The notes under the pieces are model-generated. The model was not told where the DNA came from and ran no database searches. It worked only from the letters and a program-made list of their open reading frames with translations. Below, piece by piece: positions 51,666-62,366 of a DNA stretch of 64,000 bases (its first letter is position 1; every line of letters begins with the position of its first letter). Both the position numbers and the translations under genes were made by a program. The stretch comes from an uncultured Lactobacillus sp. (GTDB lineage Bacteria > Bacillota > Bacilli > Lactobacillales > Lactobacillaceae), in the NCBI RefSeq assembly GCF_944327175.1, contig NZ_CALVGT010000058.1, forward strand, positions 1-64,000, given 5' to 3'.

Positions 51666-51884
51666 ATGACAGAGAAACGTTCCGATTACCGCCGCCGCCA
51701 GGCAGAGCAAGCAGAAAAAGCAAATAGACAGGAAGCAGCTGATTCAGCTGCTTTTCCTGCTTTTAAGCAAGACCGGGACCAAAAGAACCTGAAGGCAGAA
51801 AGGCTGAAAAAAAGGCTAAATTTTGCTATCCTGGTCGTGTGTCTCTTGATCATCCTGGTTTGGGTGATTTTATTGAAATTTTAA
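51666..51884 (+). CDS. Small tail-anchored membrane protein, function unknown
   Basis: The 72-residue protein has a very polar, Arg-, Gln- and Lys-rich helical N-terminal half and one C-terminal membrane helix (about 51-70) with only two residues after it. I do not recognise a named family. It sits 3 bp after the Nudix gene and 19 bp before mtnN, so it is part of their operon. Confidence 0.65.
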   Translation: MTEKRSDYRRRQAEQAEKANRQEAADSAAFPAFKQDRDQKNLKAERLKKRLNFAILVVCLLIILVWVILLKF

Positions 51885-51903
51885 ACTGAATTGAGGATTA
51901 CCG

Positions 51904-52602
51904 ATGAAAATTGCAATCGTTGTGCCAATGGCTGAAGAAGCTGAATTTTATCATCAATACTTTTCCTCAGGTAAAAAAGAAATGTTCGGTTCAACTGAAT
52001 TCGAGCATTTTTCCGTTGCCGGCAACGATCTTTACCTGGGCTTGACCGGGATCGGCAAGGTCCAGGCGGCCATGAACCTGACCAGCCTCCTGGCCAAGGA
52101 AAAGATTGACTTGGTCATCATGACCGGGTCAGCCGGCTCTTTGCAAAAAGAAGTTCAGCGGATGGACCTGGTTTTGCCAAGCGAATTTGCCTACCACGAT
52201 GCCCACAATACTTCAGCGGGCAACTATGTTGAAGGGCAGATCCCGCAGGAACCGGCCCGCTTCAAGCTGGCCTCCAATGAAAGAGACAAGTTCAAGGAAT
52301 TTTTGGCCAAAAAGGGCATGGCCTACAAGGAAGGCCTGGCCGTGACCGGGGACTCCTTTATTTCCTCCCAGACGCAAAAAGATGAAATTCTGGGTAATTT
52401 TCCAACTGCCCTGTGCGTGGAAATGGAAGGGGCAGCCTTTGCCCAAGTGGCCTACCACTTTAACGTTCCTTTGATCGCCTTGCGGGCTATCTCTGATAAT
52501 GGGGATGAAGATGCCGACAACGACTTTGAGGCCTTTGTCAGAAAGGTTGGTGCCCAGGCGGCAGAACTGATCGTGGAATATTTGAGGGAGAATGATTTTT
52601 AA
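51904..52602 (+). CDS. mtnN: 5'-methylthioadenosine/S-adenosylhomocysteine nucleosidase
   Basis: MtnN (Pfs) hydrolyses methylthioadenosine and S-adenosylhomocysteine, removing inhibitors of methyl transfer and feeding the activated methyl cycle. The 232 residues include IAIVVPMAEEAEF, GLTGIGKVQAA, the TGSAGSL ribose site and the EMEGAAFAQVA signature with the catalytic region (DNGDEDAD near the end). The stop overlaps the next gene as TAATG. Confidence 0.95.
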   Translation: MKIAIVVPMAEEAEFYHQYFSSGKKEMFGSTEFEHFSVAGNDLYLGLTGIGKVQAAMNLTSLLAKEKIDLVIMTGSAGSLQKEVQRMDLVLPSEFAYHDAHNTSAGNYVEGQIPQEPARFKLASNERDKFKEFLAKKGMAYKEGLAVTGDSFISSQTQKDEILGNFPTALCVEMEGAAFAQVAYHFNVPLIALRAISDNGDEDADNDFEAFVRKVGAQAAELIVEYLRENDF

Positions 52603-53765
52603 TGAAGCAGGTATATCTTGACAACGCGGCAACCACGCCGATGTCACCGACCGTCATTGACGTGATTGCTGATGAAATGGCCAATGACTTCGGCAATGCC
52701 TCCAGCACCCACACCCTGGGCCGGAAGGCCCGCAACAGCGTGGAAAAGGCCCGGCACACCATCGCCCAGGCGATCAATGCCAAGGACCAGGAGATTATTT
52801 TTACCTCCGGCGGTTCTGAAAGCAACAACACGGTAATTTTTGGCGTGGCAGAAATGCAAAAAACAATTGGCCGGCACTTGATTACGACCAAGATCGAACA
52901 TGAATCAGTCTTAAAGTCCATGCAGCACCTGGAAGAGATGGGTTACGAGGTGACCTACCTGGACGTGGACAGAGACGGTCACATTTCCCTTGACCAGCTC
53001 CGCGAGGCCATCAGACCAGACACGATTCTGGTCTCAGTCATGGCTGTCAACAACGAAGTCGGCAGTATCAACCCCCTCAAGGAAATTGGCCAAATCGTCA
53101 AGGACAGCCAGGCCTTCTTCCATGTTGACGCTGTCCAGGGCCTGGGCAACATCGACCTGGACGTAGAAGAAATGGGAATCGACTTTATGTCGACTTCAGC
53201 CCACAAGATCAACGGGCCGAAATTCCTGGGCTTCCTGTATGAAAGAGACGGGATCCGTCTGCCAAACCGGATTTACGGCGGCGACCAGGAACTGAAGCGG
53301 CGGGCCGGTACGGAAAACGTGCCGGGTATTGCCGGCTTTGGCCAGGCCGTAGCGGAAGTTCAGGCAGAAAGCAAGGCTGACCTGCAGGCCAAGTACACTG
53401 ATTTCCAGAAGATCATCCTCAGCCGGCTGGATGAGAGCGGGGTGGCTTATGAGGTTAACAGCCCCTTGACCGGCCTGGTTTCCCACCATGTCTTGAATCT
53501 CCGTTTAAACGGTTTGTCCACTTATGTCCTTTTGGCCAACCTGGACCTGGCTGGCTTTGCTGTTTCAGGCGGGTCGGCTTGCACGGCCGGCAGCCTGACC
53601 CCGTCCCACGTTTTGACGGCCATGTTTGGCCAGGATTCACCAAAGGTCAGCGAATCGATCCGGATCTCCTTTGGCCGCTACAACACGGCTGAAGAAGTGG
53701 AAGCTTTCGCGGATGCCCTGGTGAAGGTGGCCCGCAAGCTGCAGGACCGGAAGCGGGAAGACTAA
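52602..53765 (+). CDS. Cysteine desulfurase partnering MnmA (IscS-like)
   Basis: This second PLP-dependent desulfurase has 387 residues. PLP lysine K202 lies in TSAHKINGPK, and the active cysteine C327 in GGSACTAGSL, the class I/II-like flexible loop. It is close to mnmA, separated only by DUF1831 and a promoter, and probably supplies sulfur for 2-thiouridine at tRNA position 34, as the Bacillus YrvO-MnmA pair does. It differs in sequence from the ThiI partner at 23222. Confidence 0.88.
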   Translation: MKQVYLDNAATTPMSPTVIDVIADEMANDFGNASSTHTLGRKARNSVEKARHTIAQAINAKDQEIIFTSGGSESNNTVIFGVAEMQKTIGRHLITTKIEHESVLKSMQHLEEMGYEVTYLDVDRDGHISLDQLREAIRPDTILVSVMAVNNEVGSINPLKEIGQIVKDSQAFFHVDAVQGLGNIDLDVEEMGIDFMSTSAHKINGPKFLGFLYERDGIRLPNRIYGGDQELKRRAGTENVPGIAGFGQAVAEVQAESKADLQAKYTDFQKIILSRLDESGVAYEVNSPLTGLVSHHVLNLRLNGLSTYVLLANLDLAGFAVSGGSACTAGSLTPSHVLTAMFGQDSPKVSESIRISFGRYNTAEEVEAFADALVKVARKLQDRKRED

Positions 53766-53769
53766 ATAG

Positions 53770-53798
53770 TTGCTTTTTTTACGGAATGTACTTACAAT
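53770..53798 (+). promoter_or_regulatory. Promoter of DUF1831-mnmA
   Basis: TTGCTT (53770-53775) and TACAAT (53793-53798) are 17 bp apart, in the short gap after the desulfurase gene. Confidence 0.7.
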
Positions 53799-53819
53799 TA
53801 ATAAGCGAGGTTTTACTTT

Positions 53820-55293
<1,474 letters not shown>

Positions 55294-55296
55294 TGG

Positions 55297-55327
55297 CAAG
55301 GCCAAGTCCCAGTGGACTTGGCCTTGT
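55297..55327 (+). terminator. mnmA terminator-like hairpin
   Basis: CAAGGCCAAGTCC and GGACTTGGCCTTG form a 13-bp stem with a CAGT loop. The T-run after it is interrupted. Confidence 0.75.
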
Positions 55328-55351
55328 TCGTGTTTCGGGGAGGCCGTCTTT

Positions 55352-55360
55352 TGCTATAAT
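55352..55360 (+). promoter_or_regulatory. Extended -10 promoter of phosphatase-TPR-recD2
   Basis: TGCTATAAT is a perfect extended -10 box 34 bp upstream of the phosphatase gene; no good -35 is seen. Confidence 0.65.
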
Positions 55361-55393
55361 AAATAGCGATAGTTACGAGAGGCGATAAAAATC

Positions 55394-56053
55394 ATGGAAA
55401 TATATTTTGTAAGACATGGCAAGACTCAGTGGAACCTGGAGCAGCGCTTTCAGGGTGGACAAGGCGATTCAAAATTATTGCCGGAAAGTTTGGCCGACAT
55501 TGAGAAGCTGGGACGTTATTTACAAGGGAAGCATTTTAAGGCGGTTTACGCCAGTCCCCTGGACCGGGCAAGAATGACGGCCCAAGGGCTGATGGACGCG
55601 GCCGGGATCCGCCTGCCCCTGCATATCGATGAACGCTTGAGGGAGATGAACCTGGGCAAGCTGGAAGGGATGAAGTATGCTGAGGCTGAGAAGCTCTACC
55701 CCCAGGAAATCGACAATTTTTGGAACCACCCGGACAAATACGACAGCAAGGTCGTAGAGGGTGAAAGCTATGAGCATGCCATGGCCAGGGGCCTGGACTT
55801 CGGCCGGGAAATGGCCGAGAAATACCCGAAAGCCGGCGACAAGGTCTTGGTGGTCAGCCACGGGGCAGTTTTGTCAGCAATCATGGGGGCGCTTTTAGGC
55901 TATGACCTAGCCAATCTCAGACAAAACGGGGTTATCTACAATACCAGCGTTTCAGTCTTGGCAAGCCAGGAAAAGGGCCCAGCCTTCAAGCTGGTCAAGT
56001 GGTCAGACGTTACTCCATTGGAGCATAAAATGTCAGAAACGGATGGTTTGTAA
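55394..56053 (+). CDS. Histidine phosphatase family protein (phosphoglycerate-mutase-like)
   Basis: The 219 residues have the RHG motif R7-H8-G9 and the second catalytic His in VVSHGAVLSAIMG (about 151-163). The size and form fit the small histidine phosphatase branch rather than the glycolytic dPGM. The substrate is unknown. It overlaps the next gene as TAATG and lies between mnmA and recD2. Confidence 0.85.
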   Translation: MEIYFVRHGKTQWNLEQRFQGGQGDSKLLPESLADIEKLGRYLQGKHFKAVYASPLDRARMTAQGLMDAAGIRLPLHIDERLREMNLGKLEGMKYAEAEKLYPQEIDNFWNHPDKYDSKVVEGESYEHAMARGLDFGREMAEKYPKAGDKVLVVSHGAVLSAIMGALLGYDLANLRQNGVIYNTSVSVLASQEKGPAFKLVKWSDVTPLEHKMSETDGL

Positions 56054-56709
56054 TGGATCAGAAGATCAATCAGCTTTATGAAGAAGGAAAAGTCGACCAG
56101 GCAATTCATGCCTTGATTGAAAAAATCGACCATAATCCCCGGAAAACTGACAATTACCTGCAGCTAGCCACTTACCTCCTGGACCAGGGCAGCGCTGAGC
56201 AAGCCAGAGAGCTCTTGACCAAGGCCCGGGGGATCGCGGAAGACCCCCAGGCCTTGACCTATGACCTAGCGGTTTGCGACTACGCCCTGGGCGACTTTGA
56301 CCAGGCCCTGGCCCGCCTGGCCCAGATTCCGGATGATGACATGACCATGTACCAAAAGGCCCTGGTCTACCTCAAGCTGGGCCAGAGCCAGAAGGCCCTG
56401 GCTTATGCCCTGTCGATCAAAGAAAGCGACGACCGGGTAAAAGAACTCATCGGTGACATCTGGCTGGCTTTAGGAGATTTGGCGGCAGCCCGGGTCAGCT
56501 ACCTGGAAATTGCTGCAGGGCAGAGAACAAGCAAGCTGAACTTTTTGCTGGGTCTCACTTATTTTAGCCAGGACCGGGACAAGGCGGAAGAATTTTTGGC
56601 CAAATCCAAAGAGCAGGATCCCAAATATTACCAAAAAGCCAAAGACCAGTATGAATCCCTGCTGAAGCTGCTAAGCCAAGGAAAGGCAGGGGCAGGTAAA
56701 GAAGAATAA
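56053..56709 (+). CDS. Tetratricopeptide repeat protein
   Basis: This 218-residue helical protein is made of TPR-like units (for example NYLQLATYLLDQGSAEQAREL, about 34-53, and LAVCDYALGDFDQALARL). A TPR gene also stands between mnmA and recD2 in Bacillus, where it is yrrB. The role is unknown; TPR arrays usually mediate protein contacts. Confidence 0.85.
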   Translation: MDQKINQLYEEGKVDQAIHALIEKIDHNPRKTDNYLQLATYLLDQGSAEQARELLTKARGIAEDPQALTYDLAVCDYALGDFDQALARLAQIPDDDMTMYQKALVYLKLGQSQKALAYALSIKESDDRVKELIGDIWLALGDLAAARVSYLEIAAGQRTSKLNFLLGLTYFSQDRDKAEEFLAKSKEQDPKYYQKAKDQYESLLKLLSQGKAGAGKEE

Positions 56710-56719
56710 GGAGCGGGAA

Positions 56720-59110
56720 ATGACCGAGTTTAGCGGTGAAGTAAAGAGCGTAATTTATGAGAATGCGCAAAATATGTACAAGATCTTGCTGGTCGCCGTA
56801 AGTCAGCCTCTGGCCGGCTACGACGATGATGAAATCAAGGTGACGGGGACCTTCGGGGACCTGGAGCTTGGCCAGGAATACAGCTTTACCGGTGAACTGG
56901 TCACCCACCCCAAGTACGGCCTGCAGTTTCAAGCGACTGGCTGCCAGCCGGCCCTGCCGAAAGAGACTGGCGGGGTGGTCAAGTACCTGTCTTCTGACAA
57001 GTTTCCTGGCATCGGGCCCAAGACGGCGGAAAAAATCGTTGACCAGCTGGGCAGCGGGGGCTTAAAGAGCTTGCAGGCTGATCCAGCCTTGATCGCCAAG
57101 CTGGATCTTTCCCAAAAGCAAAAAGACAGCCTCTTGTCCGGCCTGGCCCAGATGGATTCCTTTGACGACCTGGCTATGACTTTGGCCAGTTACGGGATTC
57201 CTCGCAAGGTGGCCGGCCGCCTCTACCAGAAGTACCATGACCAGACCTTGAAAAAGCTACAGGCCGATCCCTACCTGCCTTTAGGCGAAGTGACCGGCTA
57301 TTCCTTCAAGCAGGCCGACCACTTGGGAATCGGCTTTGGAATTGTCCTTGACAGTCTGGAGCGGGCTGATGGCAGTATCCTGGCGGTTTTGCTCCAGGCC
57401 TTGACCATGGAGGGGGAAACCTACCTGGAACTGGAAGAACTTTTGCCAGCCGCCAAGGAACTGACAAATATAAATTTTGACCGCCTGGCAGAAGCAGTTA
57501 ACGACCTGCAGGACAAGAAGAAGGTCGTCGTGGAAGAAGGCCGGGCCAGCCTGCTGGCCCCATTTCAAGTGGAAAGCGAGATCGTGACCGACCTGGAAGA
57601 CCTTTTAGCCAAGGGCAAGGAAGCGGACTACCGGGAAAAGGACTTGGACCAGGCCATCAAGCGGGCCGAAAGGAAGCTGGGGATCAGCTATGACCCTGAG
57701 CAAAAGCAGGCCATCAAAAACGCGGTAACCAGTCCGGTCTCCATCCTGACTGGGGGACCCGGGAGCGGGAAGACGACCATCATTGACGGGATCTTGCTGG
57801 TCTTAAAGGACCTGGCCGACATGGACGAAGAAGAAGCTGAAGAAGCGATTCTCCTGGCCGCGCCAACCGGACGGGCAGCCAAGCGGATGGGGGAAGTCAC
57901 CGGCTATCCGGCCAAGACTATCCACCGCCTCTTGGGCCTGGGGATTGACAACAGCGAGGAAATGGAACTGAATGACTTGGAAGGGGAGATCTTGATCGTT
58001 GACGAAATGTCCATGGTCGACATCTACCTCTTTGAAAAGCTGCTCAGCGCCATCAGCAATGTTCACCACCTGGTCTTTGTCGGTGACAAGGACCAATTGC
58101 CATCCGTCGGGGCGGGGAAGGTTTTCGCTGACTTGATCGAGGCGGACTTCATTCCGACCTGCCAGTTGCAGGTGGTCCATCGGCAAAAGGACGATTCAAC
58201 GATCATTCCCCTGGCCCACGCGGTCAACGAAGGAGCCAACCCGGCTATTCTCTTGCAAAAGACGGCCAGCTACTCCTTTATTCCTTGCCGACCCCATGCC
58301 GTGCCTAGTGCCGTCGAGCAGATCACCCAGGCAGCCTTAAAGAGCGGCTTTGCGGCTGACGACATCCAGGTTCTGGGGGCCATGTACCGGGGCGACGGGG
58401 GGATCAACAGTCTGAACGACACTCTCCAGTTAGTGATCAACCCGGAAAAGGGCAATGATAAAGCAGTTGCGGCCCATGGTGAGAACTTCCGCCTGCATGA
58501 CCGGGTCCTGCAGCTGCAAAATGACCCGGAGCGGGGGATCTACAACGGCGAGATTGGCAAGGTCGTGGCCGTTGACCCGGAAATGCTGGAAGACGAGGAT
58601 GACGAAGTCAAGCTTTTGGTCAATTTTGACGGCAAGGAAGTGGCTTACACGCAGGCGGACTTGAATAACCTGACCCGGGCCTATGCCATCACCATCCACA
58701 AGTCCCAGGGGTCAGAATTTCCTTTGGTCATTCTCTGCTTAACTATGCAGAACTATATCATGCTCAAGCGCAATCTTTTGTATACGGCCATCACCCGGGC
58801 TTCCCAGAAACTGGTCATGGTCGGAGAAGAGCAGGCTTTTGCCCAGGCCATGCGGGTCAAGGGCAATGAGCGGCGGACCAATCTGGTCTGGCTCTTGAAG
58901 GACCGCTTTAAGCCAGAAGAACAAAGTAAGCAAGAGAGTAGTGACTCTACAGAGGATGCGCTTGATAAAGAAGAAAAAGCCGATGACTACATCTTGACCG
59001 GGGCCCGGATCAGGCGGGCGGAGATTTCCCCCATGGTCGGCATGGAGGACCTGGTTCAGGGATGCAAGAACCTGGCGGAAATCGTTCGGACCAAGGGGCC
59101 AGGTGCCTAA
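56720..59110 (+). CDS. recD2: RecD2-family 5'-3' DNA helicase
   Basis: RecD2 is a superfamily 1B helicase of bacteria without RecBCD, active in replication-fork repair. The 796 residues comprise an N-terminal domain with helix-hairpin-helix repeats (about 90-160), Walker A GGPGSGKTT from residue 345, DEMSMVD (Walker B, near 431) and a C-terminal motif with YAITIHKSQGSEF. The first 10 bp after the TPR stop carry the ribosome site AAGGAGCGGG. Confidence 0.95.
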   Translation: MTEFSGEVKSVIYENAQNMYKILLVAVSQPLAGYDDDEIKVTGTFGDLELGQEYSFTGELVTHPKYGLQFQATGCQPALPKETGGVVKYLSSDKFPGIGPKTAEKIVDQLGSGGLKSLQADPALIAKLDLSQKQKDSLLSGLAQMDSFDDLAMTLASYGIPRKVAGRLYQKYHDQTLKKLQADPYLPLGEVTGYSFKQADHLGIGFGIVLDSLERADGSILAVLLQALTMEGETYLELEELLPAAKELTNINFDRLAEAVNDLQDKKKVVVEEGRASLLAPFQVESEIVTDLEDLLAKGKEADYREKDLDQAIKRAERKLGISYDPEQKQAIKNAVTSPVSILTGGPGSGKTTIIDGILLVLKDLADMDEEEAEEAILLAAPTGRAAKRMGEVTGYPAKTIHRLLGLGIDNSEEMELNDLEGEILIVDEMSMVDIYLFEKLLSAISNVHHLVFVGDKDQLPSVGAGKVFADLIEADFIPTCQLQVVHRQKDDSTIIPLAHAVNEGANPAILLQKTASYSFIPCRPHAVPSAVEQITQAALKSGFAADDIQVLGAMYRGDGGINSLNDTLQLVINPEKGNDKAVAAHGENFRLHDRVLQLQNDPERGIYNGEIGKVVAVDPEMLEDEDDEVKLLVNFDGKEVAYTQADLNNLTRAYAITIHKSQGSEFPLVILCLTMQNYIMLKRNLLYTAITRASQKLVMVGEEQAFAQAMRVKGNERRTNLVWLLKDRFKPEEQSKQESSDSTEDALDKEEKADDYILTGARIRRAEISPMVGMEDLVQGCKNLAEIVRTKGPGA

Positions 59111-59128
59111 CTTAATAAAGTTTTTGAC

Positions 59129-59160
59129 AGAAAGACTGGCTTGACCGGTCTTTCTTTTTT
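59129..59160 (+). terminator. recD2 terminator
   Basis: AGAAAGACTGG and CCGGTCTTTCT form an 11-bp stem around CTTGA with a T-run. Confidence 0.88.
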
Positions 59161-59205
59161 GTCCAAAATTAAGAAAGTTACTTTTTGTAAGTAAAGTACT
59201 GACAA

Positions 59206-59430
59206 TGGAAGGCAGATGGGGTTGAAACTGACAGCCGGGGCTTGTTCAAGGCCTTGGTTGACCCGGCAAGCGGGCAAATCCTGGGGGCTAGCCTGTATGG
59301 CCTGGAATCCCATGAACTGATTAACCAGATCGCCCTAGCTATGAAGGCCAAGCTGCCTTACAGCTTCCTGCGCGACCAGATCTACACCCACCCAACCATG
59401 AGCGAGGCCTTCAACGACCTCTTCAAGTAG
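59206..59430 (+). pseudogene. C-terminal remnant of a flavin disulfide oxidoreductase
   Basis: About 75 codons read as the dimerisation-domain end of a pyridine nucleotide-disulfide oxidoreductase (glutathione reductase / lipoamide dehydrogenase class): GLFKALVDPASGQILGASLY and THPTMSEAFNDLF, the last holding the conserved His-Pro of the active site. An in-frame TGA at 59203-59205 bars any longer product, the FAD and NADH domains are absent, and there is no ribosome site. It is a decayed gene fragment, not an independent 62-residue gene. Confidence 0.8.
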
Positions 59431-59442
59431 TAAAAATGGCGT

Positions 59443-59473
59443 AAAAAAAGAACTCCGGAAGGAGTTCTTTTTT
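59443..59473. terminator. Bidirectional terminator remnant / rnjA
   Basis: GAACTCC and GGAGTTC with a GGAA loop are flanked by A7 and T6. It can end rnjA on the minus strand. Confidence 0.9.
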
Positions 59474-59484
59474 GCTATCAAGCT

Positions 59485-61164
59485 TTATTTCTTTTCGATC
59501 AGCATTGGCAGGATCATCGGCCGTCTTTCAGTGCGGGAGTAAAGGAAATCCTGCAGGTTCTCAACGATCGCCTTGCGGATTTCGCTGTCCTTAGGCTTGT
59601 CGCTCTTGGCCATTTCCGTCTTCAAAACATGGTAGACGTGCTTCTGGGCCGCGTTGATCAAGTCCTGGGATTCACGCATGTAGACAAAGCCCCGGCTGAG
59701 GATGTCAGGACCAGCCAAGACCCGCTTGTGCTTGTAGTCAACCGTGGCAACGGCTACTACCAGCCCTTCTTCAGACAGGATCTGCCGGTCGCGGACAACG
59801 ATGTTGCCGACGTCAGCTGCACCGGAAGTATCGACAAAGACGTCCTTGACATGGATGTCGCCGGCGATTCTAGCCCCGTCAGGGCTGAAGCAGACCACTT
59901 CACCGTTCTTCAAGACGAAGGTATTTTCTGCCGGCACGCCTGCTTGCTGGGCCAGGTGGGCGTGGACAACCTGCATCCGGTATTCACCGTGCACCGGGAT
60001 CATGTACTTCGGCTTGGCCAGTTCGACCATCAGTTTCAGTTCTTCCTGGCCGCCGTGGCCGGAAGTGTGGACATTGTTGACCCGGCCGTGAACCACGTTG
60101 GCTCCGCCTTCCATCAGCTTATTGATCAGCTGGTTGACACTCAAGGTGTTGCCTGGAATCGGGTTGGAGGAGAAGATCACGGTGTCGTGCGGCTTCAGCT
60201 TGATCTGCCGGTGGGTGCCATTGGCAATCCGGGAGAGGGCAGCCAGGGGTTCACCCTGGGAACCGGTACAGAGGATCATAACCTTTTCCGGTGGCAGGGA
60301 GTTGATCGTTTCAGCATCGACGATCAAACCTTCCGGCACATCCAGGTAGCCTAGGTCGATCCCGTTTTGGATCCCGTTCTCCATGCTCCGGCCAAAAATC
60401 GCCACCTTGCGGCCGGTGTCGATCGCGGCTTGAATAGCGGTTGACACCCGGTAAAGGTTGGAAGCGAAAGTGGCGAAGATGATCCGGCCCTCAATGCCGG
60501 TGATGATGTTGTGCAAAGAGCCGGCAACAAAGCGTTCAGACTTGGTAAACTGCGGCACTTCCGCGTTGGTTGAGTCGCTCAAGAGGGCCAAAACGCCTTC
60601 TTCACCCAGCTGGGCCATTCTCTGGAAGTTAGGGGCTGGCTGGTTCATGACTGGGGTTAAGTCGAACTTGAAGTCACCGGTGAAGACAACCGCGCCCAAC
60701 GGCGTGTGAACGGCAATCCCCAAAGTGTCGGGGATTGAGTGGGTGGTTCTGAAGAAGGTCACCTTCAGCTTGTCAAAAGTCAAAACCGTGTCTTCGTGCT
60801 CTTCATGCAGCTCGGTCCGGTCCAGGATCCCGTGTTCTTCACACTTGCTCTTGATCAGGGCCAAGGCAAAAGGCGTGGCGTAGACTGGAATTTCCGGAAT
60901 CTTTTCCAGCAGGAAGGGAATCCCGCCGATGTGGTCTTCGTGGCCGTGGCTGACAACCAGGGCCTTGATCTTCTCCCGGTTCTTGACCAGGTAGGAGTAG
61001 TCAGAGATGACATAGTTGATCCCCAGCAGCTCATCTTCCGGGAACTTGATGCCGCAGTCCATGATGACGATTTCGTCTTGGTATTGGACGCAGTACATGT
61101 TACGGCCGATTTCGTGTAATCCCCCGATCGCGAAAACGGCAACTTCGTTTTGCTTAATCTTCAC
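59485..61164 (-). CDS. rnjA: Ribonuclease J1
   Basis: RNase J1 is a metallo-beta-lactamase/beta-CASP nuclease with 5'-3' exo- and endonuclease activity, central to mRNA decay and rRNA maturation in Firmicutes. The 559 residues carry H73-x-H75-x-D77-H78 (HGHEDH), the GDFKFD motif and the beta-CASP elements. The start is GTG 61164, overlapping rpoY by 11 bases; this rpoY-rnjA pairing is conserved. Confidence 0.96.
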   Translation of the reverse strand: MKIKQNEVAVFAIGGLHEIGRNMYCVQYQDEIVIMDCGIKFPEDELLGINYVISDYSYLVKNREKIKALVVSHGHEDHIGGIPFLLEKIPEIPVYATPFALALIKSKCEEHGILDRTELHEEHEDTVLTFDKLKVTFFRTTHSIPDTLGIAVHTPLGAVVFTGDFKFDLTPVMNQPAPNFQRMAQLGEEGVLALLSDSTNAEVPQFTKSERFVAGSLHNIITGIEGRIIFATFASNLYRVSTAIQAAIDTGRKVAIFGRSMENGIQNGIDLGYLDVPEGLIVDAETINSLPPEKVMILCTGSQGEPLAALSRIANGTHRQIKLKPHDTVIFSSNPIPGNTLSVNQLINKLMEGGANVVHGRVNNVHTSGHGGQEELKLMVELAKPKYMIPVHGEYRMQVVHAHLAQQAGVPAENTFVLKNGEVVCFSPDGARIAGDIHVKDVFVDTSGAADVGNIVVRDRQILSEEGLVVAVATVDYKHKRVLAGPDILSRGFVYMRESQDLINAAQKHVYHVLKTEMAKSDKPKDSEIRKAIVENLQDFLYSRTERRPMILPMLIEKK

Positions 61165-61387
61165 TGTCAGTTTGGCCGAAGGCAGTCAGCTTGAAGTCAG
61201 CGTGTTCTTGTTCGTACTTCAAGGAGTTGCCGGTTAATTCTTGGATGAGCTCGATGTTGTAGGGGGTGTTTTGTTCAACGAGGGCTCTGGCTTGGACAAC
61301 GTTGTCAGCTTCCATGTAGAGAGTCTGGGTTGTTTCTCTGCGTGGGTTAACGATCTTGTCCTTTTGATATAAAACTTTGTAGATCAT
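61154..61387 (-). CDS. rpoY: RNA polymerase epsilon subunit
   Basis: The 77-residue protein matches RpoY (DUF1447), a small accessory subunit of Firmicutes RNA polymerase. It contains the [20 protein letters not shown] region (about 18-37). It overlaps the rnjA start by 11 bases and precedes it in the same transcript. AAGGAGA lies just before the ATG. The AT-rich 61388-61517 interval must hold the promoter, but I cannot point to one convincing pair of hexamers. Confidence 0.93.
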   Translation of the reverse strand: MIYKVLYQKDKIVNPRRETTQTLYMEADNVVQARALVEQNTPYNIELIQELTGNSLKYEQEHADFKLTAFGQTDSED

Positions 61388-61517
61388 AAAAAATCTCCTT
61401 ATTGTTTAATTGTAATTTGATCTCTGTTTGAGAAATTTTGACAAAAATACTCAATAGCTAATTAAAGTTTAGCATAATTAGAAAAGCAAGTATAGAAACA
61501 TACTTAATCAAAGGAGG

Positions 61518-61560
61518 CAAAAAAAGCCCAAGCCAGGACGAAGCGGGCTGGCTTGGACTC
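61518..61560 (-). terminator. def terminator
   Basis: On the minus strand AGTCCAAGCCAG pairs with CTGGCTTGGGCT around a loop containing GCTTCG, followed by a T-run, directly after the def stop. Confidence 0.88.
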
Positions 61561-61566
61561 TTGGGC

Positions 61567-62121
61567 CTAGTAGATGACGATGGTGTCTTCATCCAGGGCA
61601 AATGGGTTTTCCTTGTTGATCCGGTCGTAGAAGAGGTGGCCGTTCAAGTGGTCAATTTCGTGGCCAGAGACGATGGCTGGGTAGCCCTTGAGGCGGATGG
61701 TCTTTTCCTCGCCGTCAACGGTCCAGTAGTGAATTGTAACCTTGTTTGGCCGCGGAACGTAGCCGTCGATGACCTTGTCAACGCTTAGGCAGCCTTCGCC
61801 TTCGCCCAGGCAGGTCTTGCGGACGGATTCAGAGATGATTTCCGGGTTAACGTAAACTTCCTTAAAAATGATCTCCCCCTTGTCGTCTGGCACAAGCAGG
61901 GCAGCCATGGACACGCCTTCGCCGACCTGCGGAGCAGCCAGGCCGACCCCGGCCCGGAGCTGGTGCTTGGCGGCAATCTTCGGATCTTGTGAGTTTACCA
62001 GGTATTCCATCATGTCATCGGCCAGCTTGCGGTAGTGGTCTGACAAGGGAAAAGTCAATTTTTGCGCAACTTGCCGCAAAACGGGATCGCCGTCGCGGAC
62101 AATATCTTTCATTAAGATCAA
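61567..62121 (-). CDS. def: Peptide deformylase
   Basis: Def removes the formyl group from the N-terminal methionine of new proteins. The 184 residues carry the three deformylase motifs: [10 protein letters not shown] (58-67), EGCLS (C111 metal ligand) and HEIDH (H154, E155, H158). I prefer TTG 62121, eight bases after AAAGGAG (protein starting [10 protein letters not shown]); an ATG three codons later is the alternative, and a longer frame to 62190 lacks a ribosome site. Confidence 0.94.
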   Translation of the reverse strand: MILMKDIVRDGDPVLRQVAQKLTFPLSDHYRKLADDMMEYLVNSQDPKIAAKHQLRAGVGLAAPQVGEGVSMAALLVPDDKGEIIFKEVYVNPEIISESVRKTCLGEGEGCLSVDKVIDGYVPRPNKVTIHYWTVDGEEKTIRLKGYPAIVSGHEIDHLNGHLFYDRINKENPFALDEDTIVIY

Positions 62122-62225
62122 TTTGGATTCTCCTTTTAAATTATTCGCTAATATATTTTTACCACAAAAACGCCCGCTATGGTTAAACATTCTCTGAAAA
62201 GCCTATGTAAACTAAAGGAAATTTG

Positions 62226-62254
62226 TTGACCAGGCCCAAGAGTGGTTGTACAAT
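62226..62254 (+). promoter_or_regulatory. typA promoter
   Basis: TTGACC (62226-62231) and TACAAT (62249-62254) are 17 bp apart, the strongest sigma-A-type promoter in this part of the window. Confidence 0.85.
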
Positions 62255-62314
62255 AGATGATTGTAAAAAATATAAACTGATTACTTCGGCCAGCCTACTA
62301 TCTAAGGCTAAAGG

Positions 62315-62343
62315 GAACTGTGCTTTTGTCACAGTTCTTTTTA
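62315..62343 (+). terminator. Terminator-like hairpin in the typA leader
   Basis: GAACTGTG and CACAGTTC form a stem with a short loop followed by T5, about 55 bases into the transcript and 24 bases before the typA start. A second small hairpin, GCCT...AGGC (62292-62309), precedes it. Confidence 0.7.
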
Positions 62344-62366
62344 TGAGGAACGGGGAGGAAACATTT

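Noticed and set aside
59242..59430. Independent 62-residue protein gene
   Set aside because: No ribosome site; its sequence is only the C-terminal tail of a large oxidoreductase, and coding similarity extends upstream of the supposed start to an in-frame stop.
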